From Gonapodya sp. JEL0774 (lineage: Eukaryota > Monoblepharomycota > Monoblepharidomycetes > Monoblepharidales > Gonapodyaceae): 64,000 nucleotides of DNA. Below are positions 12,299-24,675 of the stretch, piece after piece. The position numbers and the translations under genes are program-made. The notes under the pieces are model-generated. The model made no database searches and was not told the DNA's origin. It saw only the letters and a program-made list of their open reading frames with translations. Each line of letters starts with the position of its first letter. The first letter of the stretch is position 1. Location of the stretch: NCBI GenBank assembly GCA_027604505.1, contig JADIIX010000037.1, positions 62,001 through 126,000 of the forward strand, written 5' to 3'.

Positions 12299-14807
12299 AT
12301 GGATACTCATCCAGATCGCGTACCATTAGCAGCAGGTTGCTTGGACGAATCCCAAGAGAAAACAGGGAGCGCCCAGGTCGAAGATGAGAAATCCATCAGC
12401 ATTCGCGAATCCGGCGCCCGGGAGAAAAGTGGAGACGCGCATGTCGTCGACAAGAAATCCATCAGCATTCTGGACGGAAAAGACTCCAGAACGGACAATG
12501 ATTCTACGGAGAATCCGATAGTAATGGAGGAAGGAAAGGAAAGACAGGGAGAGGAGCAAGAGCTGGACGATCAGACGAATCACTTACCAGTCAAGCAACT
12601 ACTGCTCGTGTTCCTCGGGTGTGGGATCGCAATCATGCTGTCGATGTTGGATCAAACAAGTGCGTTTTGTGTTTCCGTCATCCTTCGCCCGTCCCCCAGC
12701 CTTTCTTGAGACATACCGATCGCCACGTTTTCAGTTGTTGCAACCGCCCTCCCCCGAATATCCTCCGAGTTCAACGAAGCCGATGAGTCATCTTGGGTGG
12801 GAACCTCATTTCTGCTCACCAGCACTGCTTTCCAGACGCTGTGGGGCCGTTTCAGTGACATTTGGTAAGGTTTCTAGTTTTGCGATGACACCATGTCAAC
12901 CTAAATCGAGCAAACATTTCTCTTTTTTATGCTTAGGGGGAGGAAAGTATGCCTCCTCACCTCTCTTGTGATTTTCCTCCTTGGGAGCATCCTGTGCGGA
13001 GTGGCACAATCACTCACGCAACTCATTATATACCGCGCGGTAGCCGGAGTCGGAGGAGGCGGGATCGTTACACTCGTCATGGTGGTTGTATCGGATGTGG
13101 TGAGCATTCGAGAGAGGGGCAAATATCAGGTGAGCAGAACGAGTGTTGTGGGCACCGTTCCCCAGAAAGGATGGGCCATGCAAAAATACTTGATACTCAC
13201 AAGCGATTCATTAATAATCTAAATAGGGCTTGATTGGTGCGGCAATAGCTGTGGCTGGTGTGATTGGCCCGCTCCTTGGAGGTGTGTTTTCCGACCCGTC
13301 AGGACTGGGCTGGCGATGGTGCTTTTACTTAAAGTGAGCTTTGGAGTCCCACCGCATCTGTAAATTACACTCCCCCATTTGACATATTCGAACCCTTGAA
13401 AATCCAAGCATTCCCTTTTGTACCCTCGCCCTTGCCCTCATTTTTTTCCTGCTCCCCTCGAAACAACTAACTGGGTCTTTGCGCGCCAAGGTTTTGCGAG
13501 TAGATTACCTTGGTGCAGCGCTTATACTCATCACGACGCTGTTGCTACTGGTGGGTCATTCAAGTTCCGGTTGACGCTGGCGAGTTTGACCCATGGCACA
13601 AGGTTCTAAAGTTCCTCCATTTTATGCATAACCACCCAAAAAACAGATTCCGACATCGTGGGGTGGCACCACGTACCCATGGAACTCCCCTCAAATAATC
13701 GTGCTGTTTGTATTCGCGGTGATGTTTTTGATTTTGACGATTACTGGTGAAATATGGGTCGAACGGAGGAAGAAACTCCCCATAATTCCGAGTGAGTAAT
13801 GTCCATTGCGTAAGCGTTGTTCGTATTTCTCTCCTTTGTGCTGGCCGTTTTGTGAATTCTAACGTCTCAATTACTCTTCCTGGAAGTGCGTGTCTTCCTT
13901 ATGCGCACCCCCGCAGTGATTTTTCTCACACAGTTTTTGAACGGAATCCCCTTTTACGGGCAGCTCTACTATATCCCGCAATACTTCCAGATCGTTAAAC
14001 AGGAGTCAGGGACTGCAGCGGGTTTGCAGCTGTTCCCGCTGCTTGTTGCCCAAACAGTTTCAGTACTGCTTTCTGGGTATATTGTCAGCCGGAAGGGAAG
14101 GTTTGTAAGCCGGAAATTCTGCCTCAATGTCATAAAAGGAAATGAAAGACTCAACTGACTATGAACAAATCAGACACAACAAACTATTCATCGTCATCGG
14201 CTATGTTCTCTGGACGGTTGCTTGCGGTCTCCAATACACGTTGGACAGAACCACGAGCACCCCCGTTGTTGTGACTATTCTCGTTTTTACAGGTGAGAAG
14301 CGTCGCGTTGCGGATTCAAATTCTGCGTGGTTAACATTCGGAGCACGAAACAGGACTGGGCGCAGGTTTGACGTTCCAAACGTCACTCGGTTGGTACGAT
14401 TCCCTCTCCAGTCTCTTACTTCCTTTCTCATCGATTCTCCTCGCTGACGATGTTCAGTCGCCGCCCAAGCGTCTGTTGAACGTCAAGATATGGCCGTCGT
14501 AACCGGTCTGCGCAATTTTTTCCGCACCACAGGCGGTACATTGGGACTGGCCGTGTGCGGGGCGATACTCAACAATGCGCTCATAAGAAAACTAGCTGCA
14601 GAACCGCTTGACTTTCCACCCGAATTGGTGGCAAAGATCGTCGCGTCGGCAACCAATATCCCGTCGGTAGTGTCACCAGACGTTGTTTTCGTTGTGTTGG
14701 ACACGTATCAGGAGGCACTGCGAGAGGTGTATCTCTTGTTTATTCCGTGCATGGCAATATCGGCTATTCTCTCATATTTGTTTATTGAGGAGAAGGTTCT
14801 TGTGTAA
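12299..14807 (+). CDS. MFS transporter, DHA2 (14-TM drug/H+ antiporter) type, 598 aa
   Basis: Plasma- or vacuolar-membrane major facilitator exporter. Exons: 12299-12659, 12735-12864, 12937-13129, 13227-13333, 13409-13550, 13647-13791, 13887-14100, 14174-14292, 14354-14389, 14458-14807, all in phase. Diagnostic stretches are LDQTIVATALPRISSEF, the motif A region WGRFSDIWGRKVCLL, RAVAGVGGGGIVTL, WRWCFYLNIPF, GLTFQTSLVAAQASVERQD and RNFFRTTGGTLGLAVCGAILNN. These fit fungal DHA2 multidrug and siderophore-type exporters, and the length matches a 14-helix protein. The N-terminal 95 residues are hydrophilic and hold two imperfect copies of a roughly 20-residue acidic segment (both contain KSISI). 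Substrate cannot be read from sequence. Confidence 0.9.
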
Positions 14808-15103
14808 AAAGTTGAACTATCGCACATTCCCTGAATGATTATTCCTGTGTCTCACACGCCTCGAAAGACCTATTGCAAGATCATCGATTACACAATTGGA
14901 TTATCACGACTGTACAAGGGTATAACCTCAAGTGTCAACATTTCTAACGGTGATTACTGTCGCCAATATCAAAACATATCACACAATAGTCAGTGGGTCT
15001 CAATCTCAACACATGACGCGGTTTCCATACAAAATTTCCACTGGCAGTTGTAGTGGCGGGTGCGCGTGAGGCGCTTGCGGGCTAAGAATGGGAGTGTGTT
15101 GGG

Positions 15104-16729
15104 TCAACTGAATTGCAATCCGAGGTTTGGATTCCGGCCGAGGGGGCCTAAATGGATGCCAGCAATGCAAGCTTTCCCCAAAGACAAGGAGCCCCCGGGC
15201 ACGACACACGGACCCGCGGCGAAAAGTCGCTGGCCGCTTTGATCGAACGATAGCGAGCTGGCGTGTGAGAGTAGGCTAGGTTTGAGATGGAGAACCGCGA
15301 CGAGTGTGAGGGAGGGGGGAGCGACAGCGGCAGATAGTGCGAGGGCCGTGGGTTGGGTGGGTAAAGTTTGTATGGTGGAGGTAGAAACATCACCAAAAGA
15401 TGATATTAACGACGAGATGTTGCCTGGATGGAAGAGCAGAACTGTAGGGGTAGAGAGTGTGACAGCAATATGGCCAGTAAACGGGTTGACACGAATACTG
15501 GAGATATCACATTTAAAAGGTTAGAATGGACGGCAAATGACCTTGCTAAGTTCAATGGTGTACATACGGGCCTATTCCTGAGTCCGTGGTTATGATGGAC
15601 CCATAGAAGTTCGGTTGGAGTTCAATCACCACGGTCCCGTTGTCCAGCTGCCCTGGTCCGACAATGCGGTATCTCCAGACACGATTGCTCGATTGAGTGC
15701 TCTCCGCAATATACAGTAACGTCCCTTCCTTGTTCACAGCGAGCCCGGTGACTCTGCTCATGGTCAGAAGAGTGCTCACTGTAGGAATGGATGACGTCAC
15801 ATTGACGGAATCTTGAGGTCCAAGCGTCAGTGAGAAGGGCGCCACATAGTAAACACCGCTCTTCACTTCCGTGTATGTGGCATTTGCCACCACTCTGCCG
15901 CTTCCTCCCGAACAAAAGAATCCCCCGAAACGATCCAACGTCGTCAGCTCGTCTGGAGTGTCCGTTAGATTACTCGGCAACTGTACGCTGAAGAGCTTGG
16001 TGAGGTTAAGTGATCCAGTATTCGTTGCAGATGCGGCGTAGGGATCAACAAAATCGATCCGGGAGTTGTGGAAATCTGCGAGTACAAGCAGGGGACGACT
16101 CTGGGGAGGTTTGGAGGCGACTGAGTAGAAACGGACGGAGAGCCACCGAGACGCAATATATTGAGCTGTAGGTTGCCCTTCAAATGCAAGGGAGATGGTG
16201 GTGGGGAAGGATGCGGAAGCGGAGCGAGTGGACGTGGTCGAAGTTGGAGTTGGTGATGGTGCTGAAGAGAAGGAGGTAGAGTCCGCAGTTTTATTGGTTG
16301 AGGATGGACTGCTGAGTAGCCAGATACGATTATCGGAGAAACAAGTCTGGTACAGTGTGTTTCGGTGAGAACGGAGGATAATAACGAGTCCTTCCAATCC
16401 GACGAGGATCCCGGGCCCTCTTTTCATTTCCCTCGATCATCGGCTGGCGACAACTCCCCGAAAACTTGATACGTTTCCCGTTCATTCTCACTCACATATA
16501 CACCCCCATCAGGACCAACGGACACTCCATCGGCAAACGGGTCCATGGTTGACTTGGCTGGAGAAACCACCGACAAAGCGCTAAGAACCGACAGCCTGGC
16601 CAATGTTGGCATTGATGTTAAAGATTCCGCTATTGTAGGCGGAGGTTTGGAGAGGAAGGCCAGGGTGAACAGGATGGCGAGAAACCATAACCTGCCTGCC
16701 CAAGGAGAACATGGGCGGGGATGGCCCAT
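15104..16729 (-). CDS. Secreted strictosidine-synthase-like / SMP-30-type beta-propeller, 504 aa
   Basis: Probable six-bladed beta-propeller protein of the strictosidine synthase-like / SMP-30 group, secreted or type II membrane-anchored. Exons on the minus strand: 16473-16729, 15568-16431, 15104-15497. A signal/anchor (LWFLAILFTLAFLS) opens the protein. Then come propeller phrases: DGVSVGPDGGVYVSEN, LVVLADFHNSRIDFVDPYA, LAVNKEGTLLYIAESTQSSNRVWRYRIVGP, and after the last splice IRVNPFTGHIAVTLSTP. The NRVWRY-x-GP element is typical of the strictosidine synthase family. The first intron is only 41 nt (16432-16472). Without it the frame breaks, because the upstream reading frame ends at a TGA overlapping the ATG of the next frame. 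It may therefore be a true mini-intron, a frameshift or a sequencing error. Enzymatic activity is not implied. Confidence 0.65.
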
Positions 16730-18942
16730 CTCGGGCGGAGGAAAGGTCTGGGAGCTGCCGTCTTGTAATTGTGATTTTGTTTGGTGACTTGCAAAATAAT
16801 AGTTTCGAGGGTCCCCGACTCAAATGAAAGAACCCTGCCTGACGACATGCGCAAAATTAATTTGGTCCAGGGGTCCCACCACACTTTTGTGGTGCTCATG
16901 AAGCACTGAAAGCCGATTTTATTGATGGAGAGAACCAGTATTACCTTTTCCACCCGACATACATTTATATCCACTACGATTCTACAATGGGGACTCGTTG
17001 CATGTGTGTGCAAGAACGACTATGCTCCGTTCATCCGCTTCATGTCAAGCTAGATGTTGCCTGGCATGCCGAAAACTATAGCAATCGAAGGTCCTGTATT
17101 TGGCAAGGAAATCTCAATCTCAACGCTCCGGGAAAGAGAAGGAAGTGATGCGATTACTGACCCAACCGTCACTAGTGGCGACCCCAGTTTCACAACATGC
17201 GCTTTATCGCGAGCTCATTGCGCGCCATATTAAGTTGATATCTGATTTAGACCAGATGAAGGGCTTCGACAAATGAGTCTCCAGTATACATTTTGCTGAA
17301 ACCTCATCACAACTCTTTTGACCATGTCATTTGGTGGCCACGCGTTATTATGCATACTATTAGCCAGGGGAGGGACAGATAGATTATTATCCCATGAGAT
17401 TCCTGGACCAGCGCAAAAGAACCGGCAGAGATCCCTGTATGTTTCATGACAGCCCGCCGCACATACTGACTGCTGTGTTTACACAAAGGCGTTTCAGTAT
17501 TATTGTTCCATCCTGTCACATCCGCTTTCTATTTGTGCGTACAACATCGCTATCAATATTAGATTCCCGTTTCAGTACTGCATTGCCGTGACAGGCTGCC
17601 CAACAAGAAGTGCGAAGCCTCGCAGATACCGACCCACGGGCCACTAACTACTTGTGCTGAGTACATCTAACTACTTGGTCAGATATCCAATGCCCAGTTG
17701 CCACCGTGCCACACAGATTCCAGTCCTCAGTGTGCAGGGGTCAATCGCGACGCTTGCCAGGTGACACCCCTGTCCCTTCCTTTCTCACACTCTCCTCCAA
17801 CCCCTCCTCCTGGAACGTTTCGTCTCTTTCAAAGGTATCTTCTCGTCAGGTAAATTTTACCCACCACGCAATTGGTGCTCATCATTCCCGGCATAGATGA
17901 AAATGTAGTGTAACCGTAACGGACCCATCGGTCCGGGCGTAGTCGCGAGTGTTTGTACGTACATTGTTAGTGTCTCTAGTACATGTGGGCATTTATACTA
18001 GTCTGTGGCCAACCCGGTGGCCCAGATGTCACGGGTACACAACAAAAAGAAGGTGATGAAATGGAAGGGAGACGTGGAGGGCATCCAGGACTGTTTTCTC
18101 AGCTCTCTGCGATCTCTAACAGATTGCATAGGGAGCTACTTTTGCCCGCCCATATGGGAGAGATTATCTAGCGTAAAACGAATCCAGATATAAATCGCGT
18201 GCGTAATAAAACTGAGAATCAGTATCGGCATGATGCAACATCATACTGATGTCCCGTAAATTCTTGAAGTCGTGCAACATTCGGCTCGACCGACGGAAAA
18301 GATGGTTCTTCTTGTTTACATACATAACAAACAAGGATGAGAATACCAAACTGAGAACAAATTTTGTGCACCGCAGGCACAATTGGTTTTAGCAGCAAAA
18401 AGCGGCCAGGGTTTAGTTTCCCCTCCATATTGAGGCCCACTCAAAGTCTTTTTCTGGTGAATAGCGGGAATAGGCACGCTGATTGTGACATTAGGATTGG
18501 GTCACGGAGTGCTTGGAAAAGCGCCTTTGGCGGACGGCCGGGTGAGGCTGGGGATTTAATTGGAGCATTCGGACCTGTGAGTTGAAGAACGGTGAGGACT
18601 GAGGACCGCAGAGAGAAGCATAAGTGAGAGTACCGATCAAGACGTCAGACACAAGAAGGACCACGGGAACTGGTGGCGGGATGGGGGGTGTCGTAGGGTT
18701 TATGAACTCAAGCAGCCACTTCGAACATCACCAGCGAAACCGAGAAGAAGACGGGTAGTGCGTCAAAGAACGTTTTCGGCAATAAGCACCTGCCCTCTAT
18801 GTCGTTTTGCCTGTCTCTTGTGCTCAGTGGCACTGTTCCAGTCTCAACTTTGGCTGCTTACCGTCATATTCCAAACCCTTCGTAAAACCCTACCTGTTAG
18901 TCCTCATAATCTGCTCAACATCTCTTCGAAATCAAGCAAGTA
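16730..18942. other. Gene-poor 2.2 kb interval
   Basis: Between two divergent genes. Open frames are short, overlap in several frames and show no recognisable domain, signal peptide or splice-linked continuation. The last 400 nt before 18943 are pyrimidine-rich and probably contain the promoter of the downstream large gene. No transposon ends, tRNA or rRNA were seen. Confidence 0.5.
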
Positions 18943-21900
18943 ATGCCACCCAAACGTCTTCGAGTGGAGCTGTGGGATGGTTCCATAAAAGTCGTTGTGG
19001 TGCGCGAATCGGTGGACTCCGTCAAGGGCCTCCTCCACCTCCTCTCCTCAAAAGTACCTGCCTTGTCGAGCTCTGTTGCGCAAGCGGATGCTCAAATTGC
19101 GTACTTGGACTCGTTCAACATTGCCCGGACACTCGCCGCGGACTCTGATGTTGCCTCCATGTTCGCCTCTGAGGGAACGCCTGTCCTCAAAGTCACTAAG
19201 GCAGGCACTGCAACATCCTTTACCTCTTCATCATCACTCGTTTTGGGCACTGCCCGTAGTGACTCAAATCTTCCGGATCGTGGTGGTGGTGGTGGTGGTC
19301 CCCTCGTCCAAAATCCTCCCACCCACATGCTCTCGGGTCGGGAGCAAATGCGAGCTGCGATACTCTCTGGAGCAGTCGCCTCGCCATCTCCACCGTCATC
19401 TGGCACTCTCTCACGAGCCTCAGCTCCCCGAGGTGGCCCTGGACCCGGGTTGCCAGGTGTACCAGGCCTTCCAATCAACGGAGCGCCGTCAGGTTCGCTC
19501 AAGCAACACTCCTCCGCTCACCCCATTCAAACTCAACCGCATTCCACATCTCCAACACCGTCTCCACTCTCTCCACCACCGTCTGGCCCTGTCCACAATC
19601 TCAACAATCTTAACGATCATAACAATCACAACAATCACATTCACCAACCAGCGTACACCCCTCTATCTCCTTCACCTTCATCTTCGTCGTCCCTTCCGCG
19701 ACCTGGTGCTGGCTTTCCATATCAAGTGGACGACCGATCCCACTCTCGGCTGAATCATGGATACAACCAACCGGACGACCGAACATCACTGGCTCCATCC
19801 CCTGCCTCCACCCTTACTCGCCGACCGTCCGCAAATGGGCATAACCCTCATTATCCCCCTTCTCCGGTTTCCACATCCCTCGCGCCCTCCCGATCTCCCC
19901 TATCCCCAACTCCCTCCGAATACCATGAAAGTCCTCGCCTACATACCCCGACAAGCTCGTCCACCCTCGGCATCCCTGCAAGCACGAATCGCACTGCGCA
20001 GGTCATGCAACAACTCGCGGAGCGCATGCAGGCCCAGGCTGCTGCAAGTCGAGCTGCCGCTGCGGCAGCACAGGCTGCTGCACAGGCTGTAGGAGTTGGA
20101 AATGGTGTTATGAGTAGTCAGGTGATGGGTGGCGGTGGGGGTACTGGAGGTGCCCCGCTTAGCAGAGGTCAGTCATTACTTGCTCAGGCTCAGGCACAGG
20201 TTCAGGCGCAATTGCGCGCTGCTGCGGCAACGAATGGTGTCGGAAATCAGGCGCAATTAGTAAATGGGCGGCCTATCTCAATGTATGGTAACTCGGCCCT
20301 ACCGATCCCGGCTCATGCGGATGTGCGAGCACGATCTCGATCACGTGACCGGCGAGAAAGCGGACACAGCGATTACTCTGCTGCCCCTTCCACCGGTGAC
20401 CGTGATGGCGAGCGAGATCGTGACGAACGGGATGGAGCGAGCTCCACGGGTGTACGCTCTGTGCTCTCTCCCACTCCATCGACTAGCGGTCAAGATGAAT
20501 CGATGGGTCAGCAATCCTCCATGTCCGTCTCCTCATCACCGTCTACCCGGCCGTCCTCTAACATAAAGAGACTGCGGGTGGACCACTGGTCTTCTACCAG
20601 TACCGTCATCCTCCGCTCCACCGGCTCACCCCGCACCCTTGACGAGCTTCTCCGACTCCTTGTGCTCAAAGTCTCTGAATTCTGGGCATACGACCCCAGT
20701 GGACTCAGCGTAGTGTGGATTCACCCGGAAACTGGTGAAAAGAAACATGTCGTGGGAGACGGAGAAGTAGTCGAAATGTTTGGTTGGGACGGGGTTCATC
20801 TGGTCGTGTCGAAGGACGACAGTGCCGCGAATGGAAATCTGAATCAAAACCTGACTTCCAGGACTACTGCGCAAAGAGTGAGTAAATATCGGGATTGATC
20901 AGGGCGGTTGAACGACGTTCAAATGTTTCAACGAGTTTGGTGGGATGTTGACTGAAAGGCGTCGGAAATTACGAATGCGGATGAAGCCGCCATCAGAAGT
21001 CATCAGAGTGCAGTCGACGCTGATGACTATTATGTGATCTCTTGTGGTGATCATGTCGGACGTTAGGATTTACACTGGCTGTGCTCTCACGGAGCGTACC
21101 TGACAAGGCCACATATCAACGCATCACATTTGCTGACTTGATTTTTCTCCCACACATCTAAATTGTTTTAAACTTCTACTTTCGCGCTTTTTGACGATAT
21201 TTCCATCTATTCTTCAAGTCAAACCCGCCTTCCGCTCCCCCGCGTCCCCTCTCTACCATCTCACCCAACACCGCATCTTCCCTCCCCCCGGCCTCGTCTC
21301 GCCCATTGTCAACCTACGGCACAGCTGGTACCCCACGATCAGCAGCCGGCATGACGACGCTGACACAACCACAGGCGCCAATTCAGGCGCGTGGCGCCCA
21401 AGGGCAGAATGATCAGAGAGGCTACCCTGTAACAGCATCTCCGCCGGCTAGTGCCGCGTCTATTCTCGGTCAAGCTCAGGATTCTCAGCAAGCTGGTACA
21501 GGTCCCGCTCGATCACATTCAGTCACGTCGGCTGCCTCTGCGCAATCTGCTCGGTCGGGTGCTTCTGTCCCCTCGTCAGGTCAGCCATCGCCGCTCATGG
21601 GCACGCGCGCACTGCCCAGCCCAAGCCCGTCTGCGCAGGCGCAGCTGGGGAACTCGGGGTCGTCGGTTATGGCCGCGGCAATGGCCATGTTAGCCGCTCA
21701 AGCCAAGGAGGAGATGTATCCCACACCACCCAGGACCCCTCCGCCGGCTGGTAAGACCGGGTCCTCACAGCAGCAACAGCACCAGGGCGTTACATCGGCA
21801 AATGCAAGTCGCTCTTCTGGTTCCTCCAATGGAGCAAGGGAATCCTCCCCTGCACCACAGCACAGGCCGCCACGTGATCGTTCTCCTGCACCACATCTCG

Positions 21901-24064
21901 CAACCGGCTCGCAGAATCCCAATCGTCGCTCCATACGAGAGTCTTCTCCATCCGGGGCTATCCCCACCCCTGATGCTCGCCGCCGATCCGTCATTCGCGA
22001 CCGCTCGCCTGCACCACTACCAGCCTCTTCTCACTCACCCGCTCTTCGTGACTCCCAAGGATCTGTCGAACACGATGCGATGAACCAACAAGGAAGGTTG
22101 CAGGCGGGACCGAGACCGCGACCTGGCATGGCGTCATCGTCACCCGCGAGATGGTCCGGTGTTAACCAAGGTGGTGAGTTAGCGCCACCAACAAGTACTC
22201 CACGGTTCCCGCTTGCCAGACAAGGAACGGATCAGTCGATTCACTCTAACAACGGCTCCATGTCGCTCTCAGCGCGTCACTCGCAGCTGATTGTCGACCC
22301 TGCATCAGTGCGTGCTTCCGTGGCTTCGGTTGCGAGTTGGGTCCAGGAACATGCACAAGCAATTATCCCAGCTCCAGGATCCGTCTCCATGCCCCTGCCG
22401 ACGCCTACACCTGGAGGTTCTCTTAGGCTCGGTGTAGCTCACGGGAGTCCGCGGCCAAATTCTGAGTATGGAAGGCCTTGGGAGGGCGGTGCCATGAGTC
22501 CGCCAGCAAGTGGACAATTGGCGGCGGGGTCTCCGCCGATCTCCAGGAATGGATCCGCATCATCGAGACAACTCCCTGGATTGGTGAGGCGCCCAACGGA
22601 CGGGTCATTTACACCCAATAACTCTTCATTATCAAGAGGATCCGTGTCTACAGCTTCGGTGTCGACCGTTTCAGTCGAGTTGGAGGGTCCAACCGGCCCA
22701 CAGCAGAACGAGGGTAGGAGCAACGCAAACCAGCAAAATCGACACAATCGCAGGTCCTATATGCCGCAAGTGCTGAACGAGAAGGTTTCCAAAATGGAGG
22801 GGAATGGCGGACCGAGGGGTCATAGGAGGTTCAATAGTGCGGATGGAGGGGGCACTTCCGGGCCAGGGTTCTCAGGCGCGGGCACTGGTGGGTACGACGT
22901 TGACCCAGCGGATCAAGATGACGACTTGGCAACTTTGGAGCCCCAGCCTCGTTCGTCCATGTCGGAAAACCGGGAAGGTCGCCAAAGTCAGCGACAGGGT
23001 CCCGATGTTCGCGAAGGCAGGCCCCGGCGGCAAATTCGATCGGAATCGGTGAACCCGTCAGATTCCCGGAGACAAGGTTCAATGTCAGTGAACTTGGCGG
23101 AAAGGGGACGCCGAGACCTTTCGCGAGACTCTTCCATGTCGGGCCCGCAGGGGAAGAGGCAAGTCAGGGACCGCAGCGCCCCTCCGCGGCCCCAATCGCT
23201 TCACTCATATGGCAGCGCGTCGTCCTACACTACGGGTTCTCTGTCTGGACGGAAACGGATACCTCGTTCGAGACCCAGCGCCGGTCCCTCTCAAATGTCC
23301 AGGCCCCCCGTGACGGGTGCAGGTCCCTCTGCACTTATCGCAGAGCCCGAGCAAGTGGAAGAGAAATACACGGACAAGTTGAGAGTAGAGGTGGACGGGT
23401 TTGTGAGAGATGTCGAGCTCATTTGGAGAACGGATGATACGATGTTCACGGCGGAGGACTTGATGGGTGAGTTTGCGAAGGACAACTGGGCGAGGCATAG
23501 GAGTTGGGGATACAAATTGGTGAGTTTGTCGTTAGAACTTAAACAACAAATGCAGCAATCTCAGTCCTCCCCTGTTATCATTTTTGTAGGCACGGAAAGA
23601 CGAAGACTCGCTTTCAGTGACATTTGTGCCCCGAAAGAGGAGCTTGAAGACGCAAGACAGTGCTGGGATGAGCAAGATCAAGATAGTGAGTTTCTTTTGC
23701 ACACTTTCTGTGGCGGTCCTACTTTCCAACGATACGCTGACAACCGGTAACATGACGTCTCCAGACTTTCTTCTGCAACAGCGTCACCCTCTACCGCTCC
23801 GCTATTACAAACTTCCCCCGCAAAGTCGAATCGATCAGCGTCCGAGAGTTCCGTTCTTCCTTCATCCGCCCCATTCGCTCCCTCATCAAGCGGACAGATG
23901 GGACCTATACCACCAGCACTACCCACTGGGGATGTTTTGTCCTTCCTCGCGGAGGTGATCCTCACATTGCATACGTGGTGAAAGATGCTACTGAGATTCT
24001 ACGGCCTGCATGCAAGAAATCGGTAGAAGCGTTTTGGAAGAATGAGAGTCGACGGCAGGACTAG
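18943..24064 (+). CDS. Large low-complexity protein with three related PB1-like modules, 1543 aa (possibly two genes)
   Basis: Not recognised as a named family. Exons: 18943-20877, 21219-23519, 23590-23685, 23765-24064. Three segments resemble one another. The first is at the N-terminus (RLRVELWDGSIKVVVVRE, then ...YLDSFNIARTLAADSDV). The second is near 540-625 (RLRVDHWSSTSTVILRS ... VWIHPETGEKKHVVGDGEV). The third is near 1310-1440 (KLRVEVDGFVRDVELIWR). Basic strand, helix, then an acidic turn and hairpin is the order expected of PB1 or other ubiquitin-fold oligomerisation domains; this is inference. Between them lie hundreds of Ser/Pro/Gly/Gln/Ala-rich residues with repeated RDRSPAP and RESSP-like phrases and an Ala-Gln tract. 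The first intron (341 nt) is long, but a GTGAGT donor directly precedes the stop at 20896-20898 and the acceptor at 21218 is in phase. The alternative is two tandem genes, 18943-20898 and about 21351-24064. The C-terminal exons fit together without ambiguity. Confidence 0.6.
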
Positions 24065-24675
24065 GATTACGATTGGGAACAACAGGTGAATTTTGGTACC
24101 AGCCGTCTTATAAATCGCCGAATCATGGAATTCTAACGCGCGATGTCTGTGCATCCATCTCAGACCACCACGTTTAATTATTCTGGACAGTAATAGTGTC
24201 CATTCATATCGTGAGGAAGCCTGTAGTGCTTCGTAGATTATGTCACTGCAGGGAGGAGCGCTCGAATGTAGTTTGGCCTGTTCGCCTAATTTTACCGTTC
24301 ATTATTCCCACATTCAAGAGCTATTTTTGTTCAGGGCCATCGCAAAACATTCCCGTGTTGTTGGAAGGGCGAGGTACGGTTTTGCCTGCGTGAACATAAT
24401 GCTGAGAGGCAACAACTCGTGATTTCACAAGATTCATTTTATATCACATGTGAAAGCCTGTTATCAAGCGGCGGCACTCTGGTGATCTTCTTTTCTTGTC
24501 CACCTCTACAGCTTGCGCGTTGTCCATTCACTGTTACGAATTTATGATAGTCGGTACCCTCTCAGCAACTTGAAACTCAACAATAAACACTTGAAGGACC
24601 AATCCATTGGCCGTCACGATCCTCTGTTACATACCATAATCATTCAACTCATTGCTCGTGATATTGTACCGCGTG
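24065..24675. other. Convergent intergenic spacer, nothing recognised
   Basis: 611 nt between the tails of the large plus-strand gene and the minus-strand F-box gene. Only short frames are present. It presumably contains both polyadenylation regions. Confidence 0.5.

Noticed and set aside
16630-18440. Several 60-130-codon frames in the gene-poor interval
   Set aside because: No motif, signal peptide or conserved partner frame; lengths are expected by chance at this base composition.
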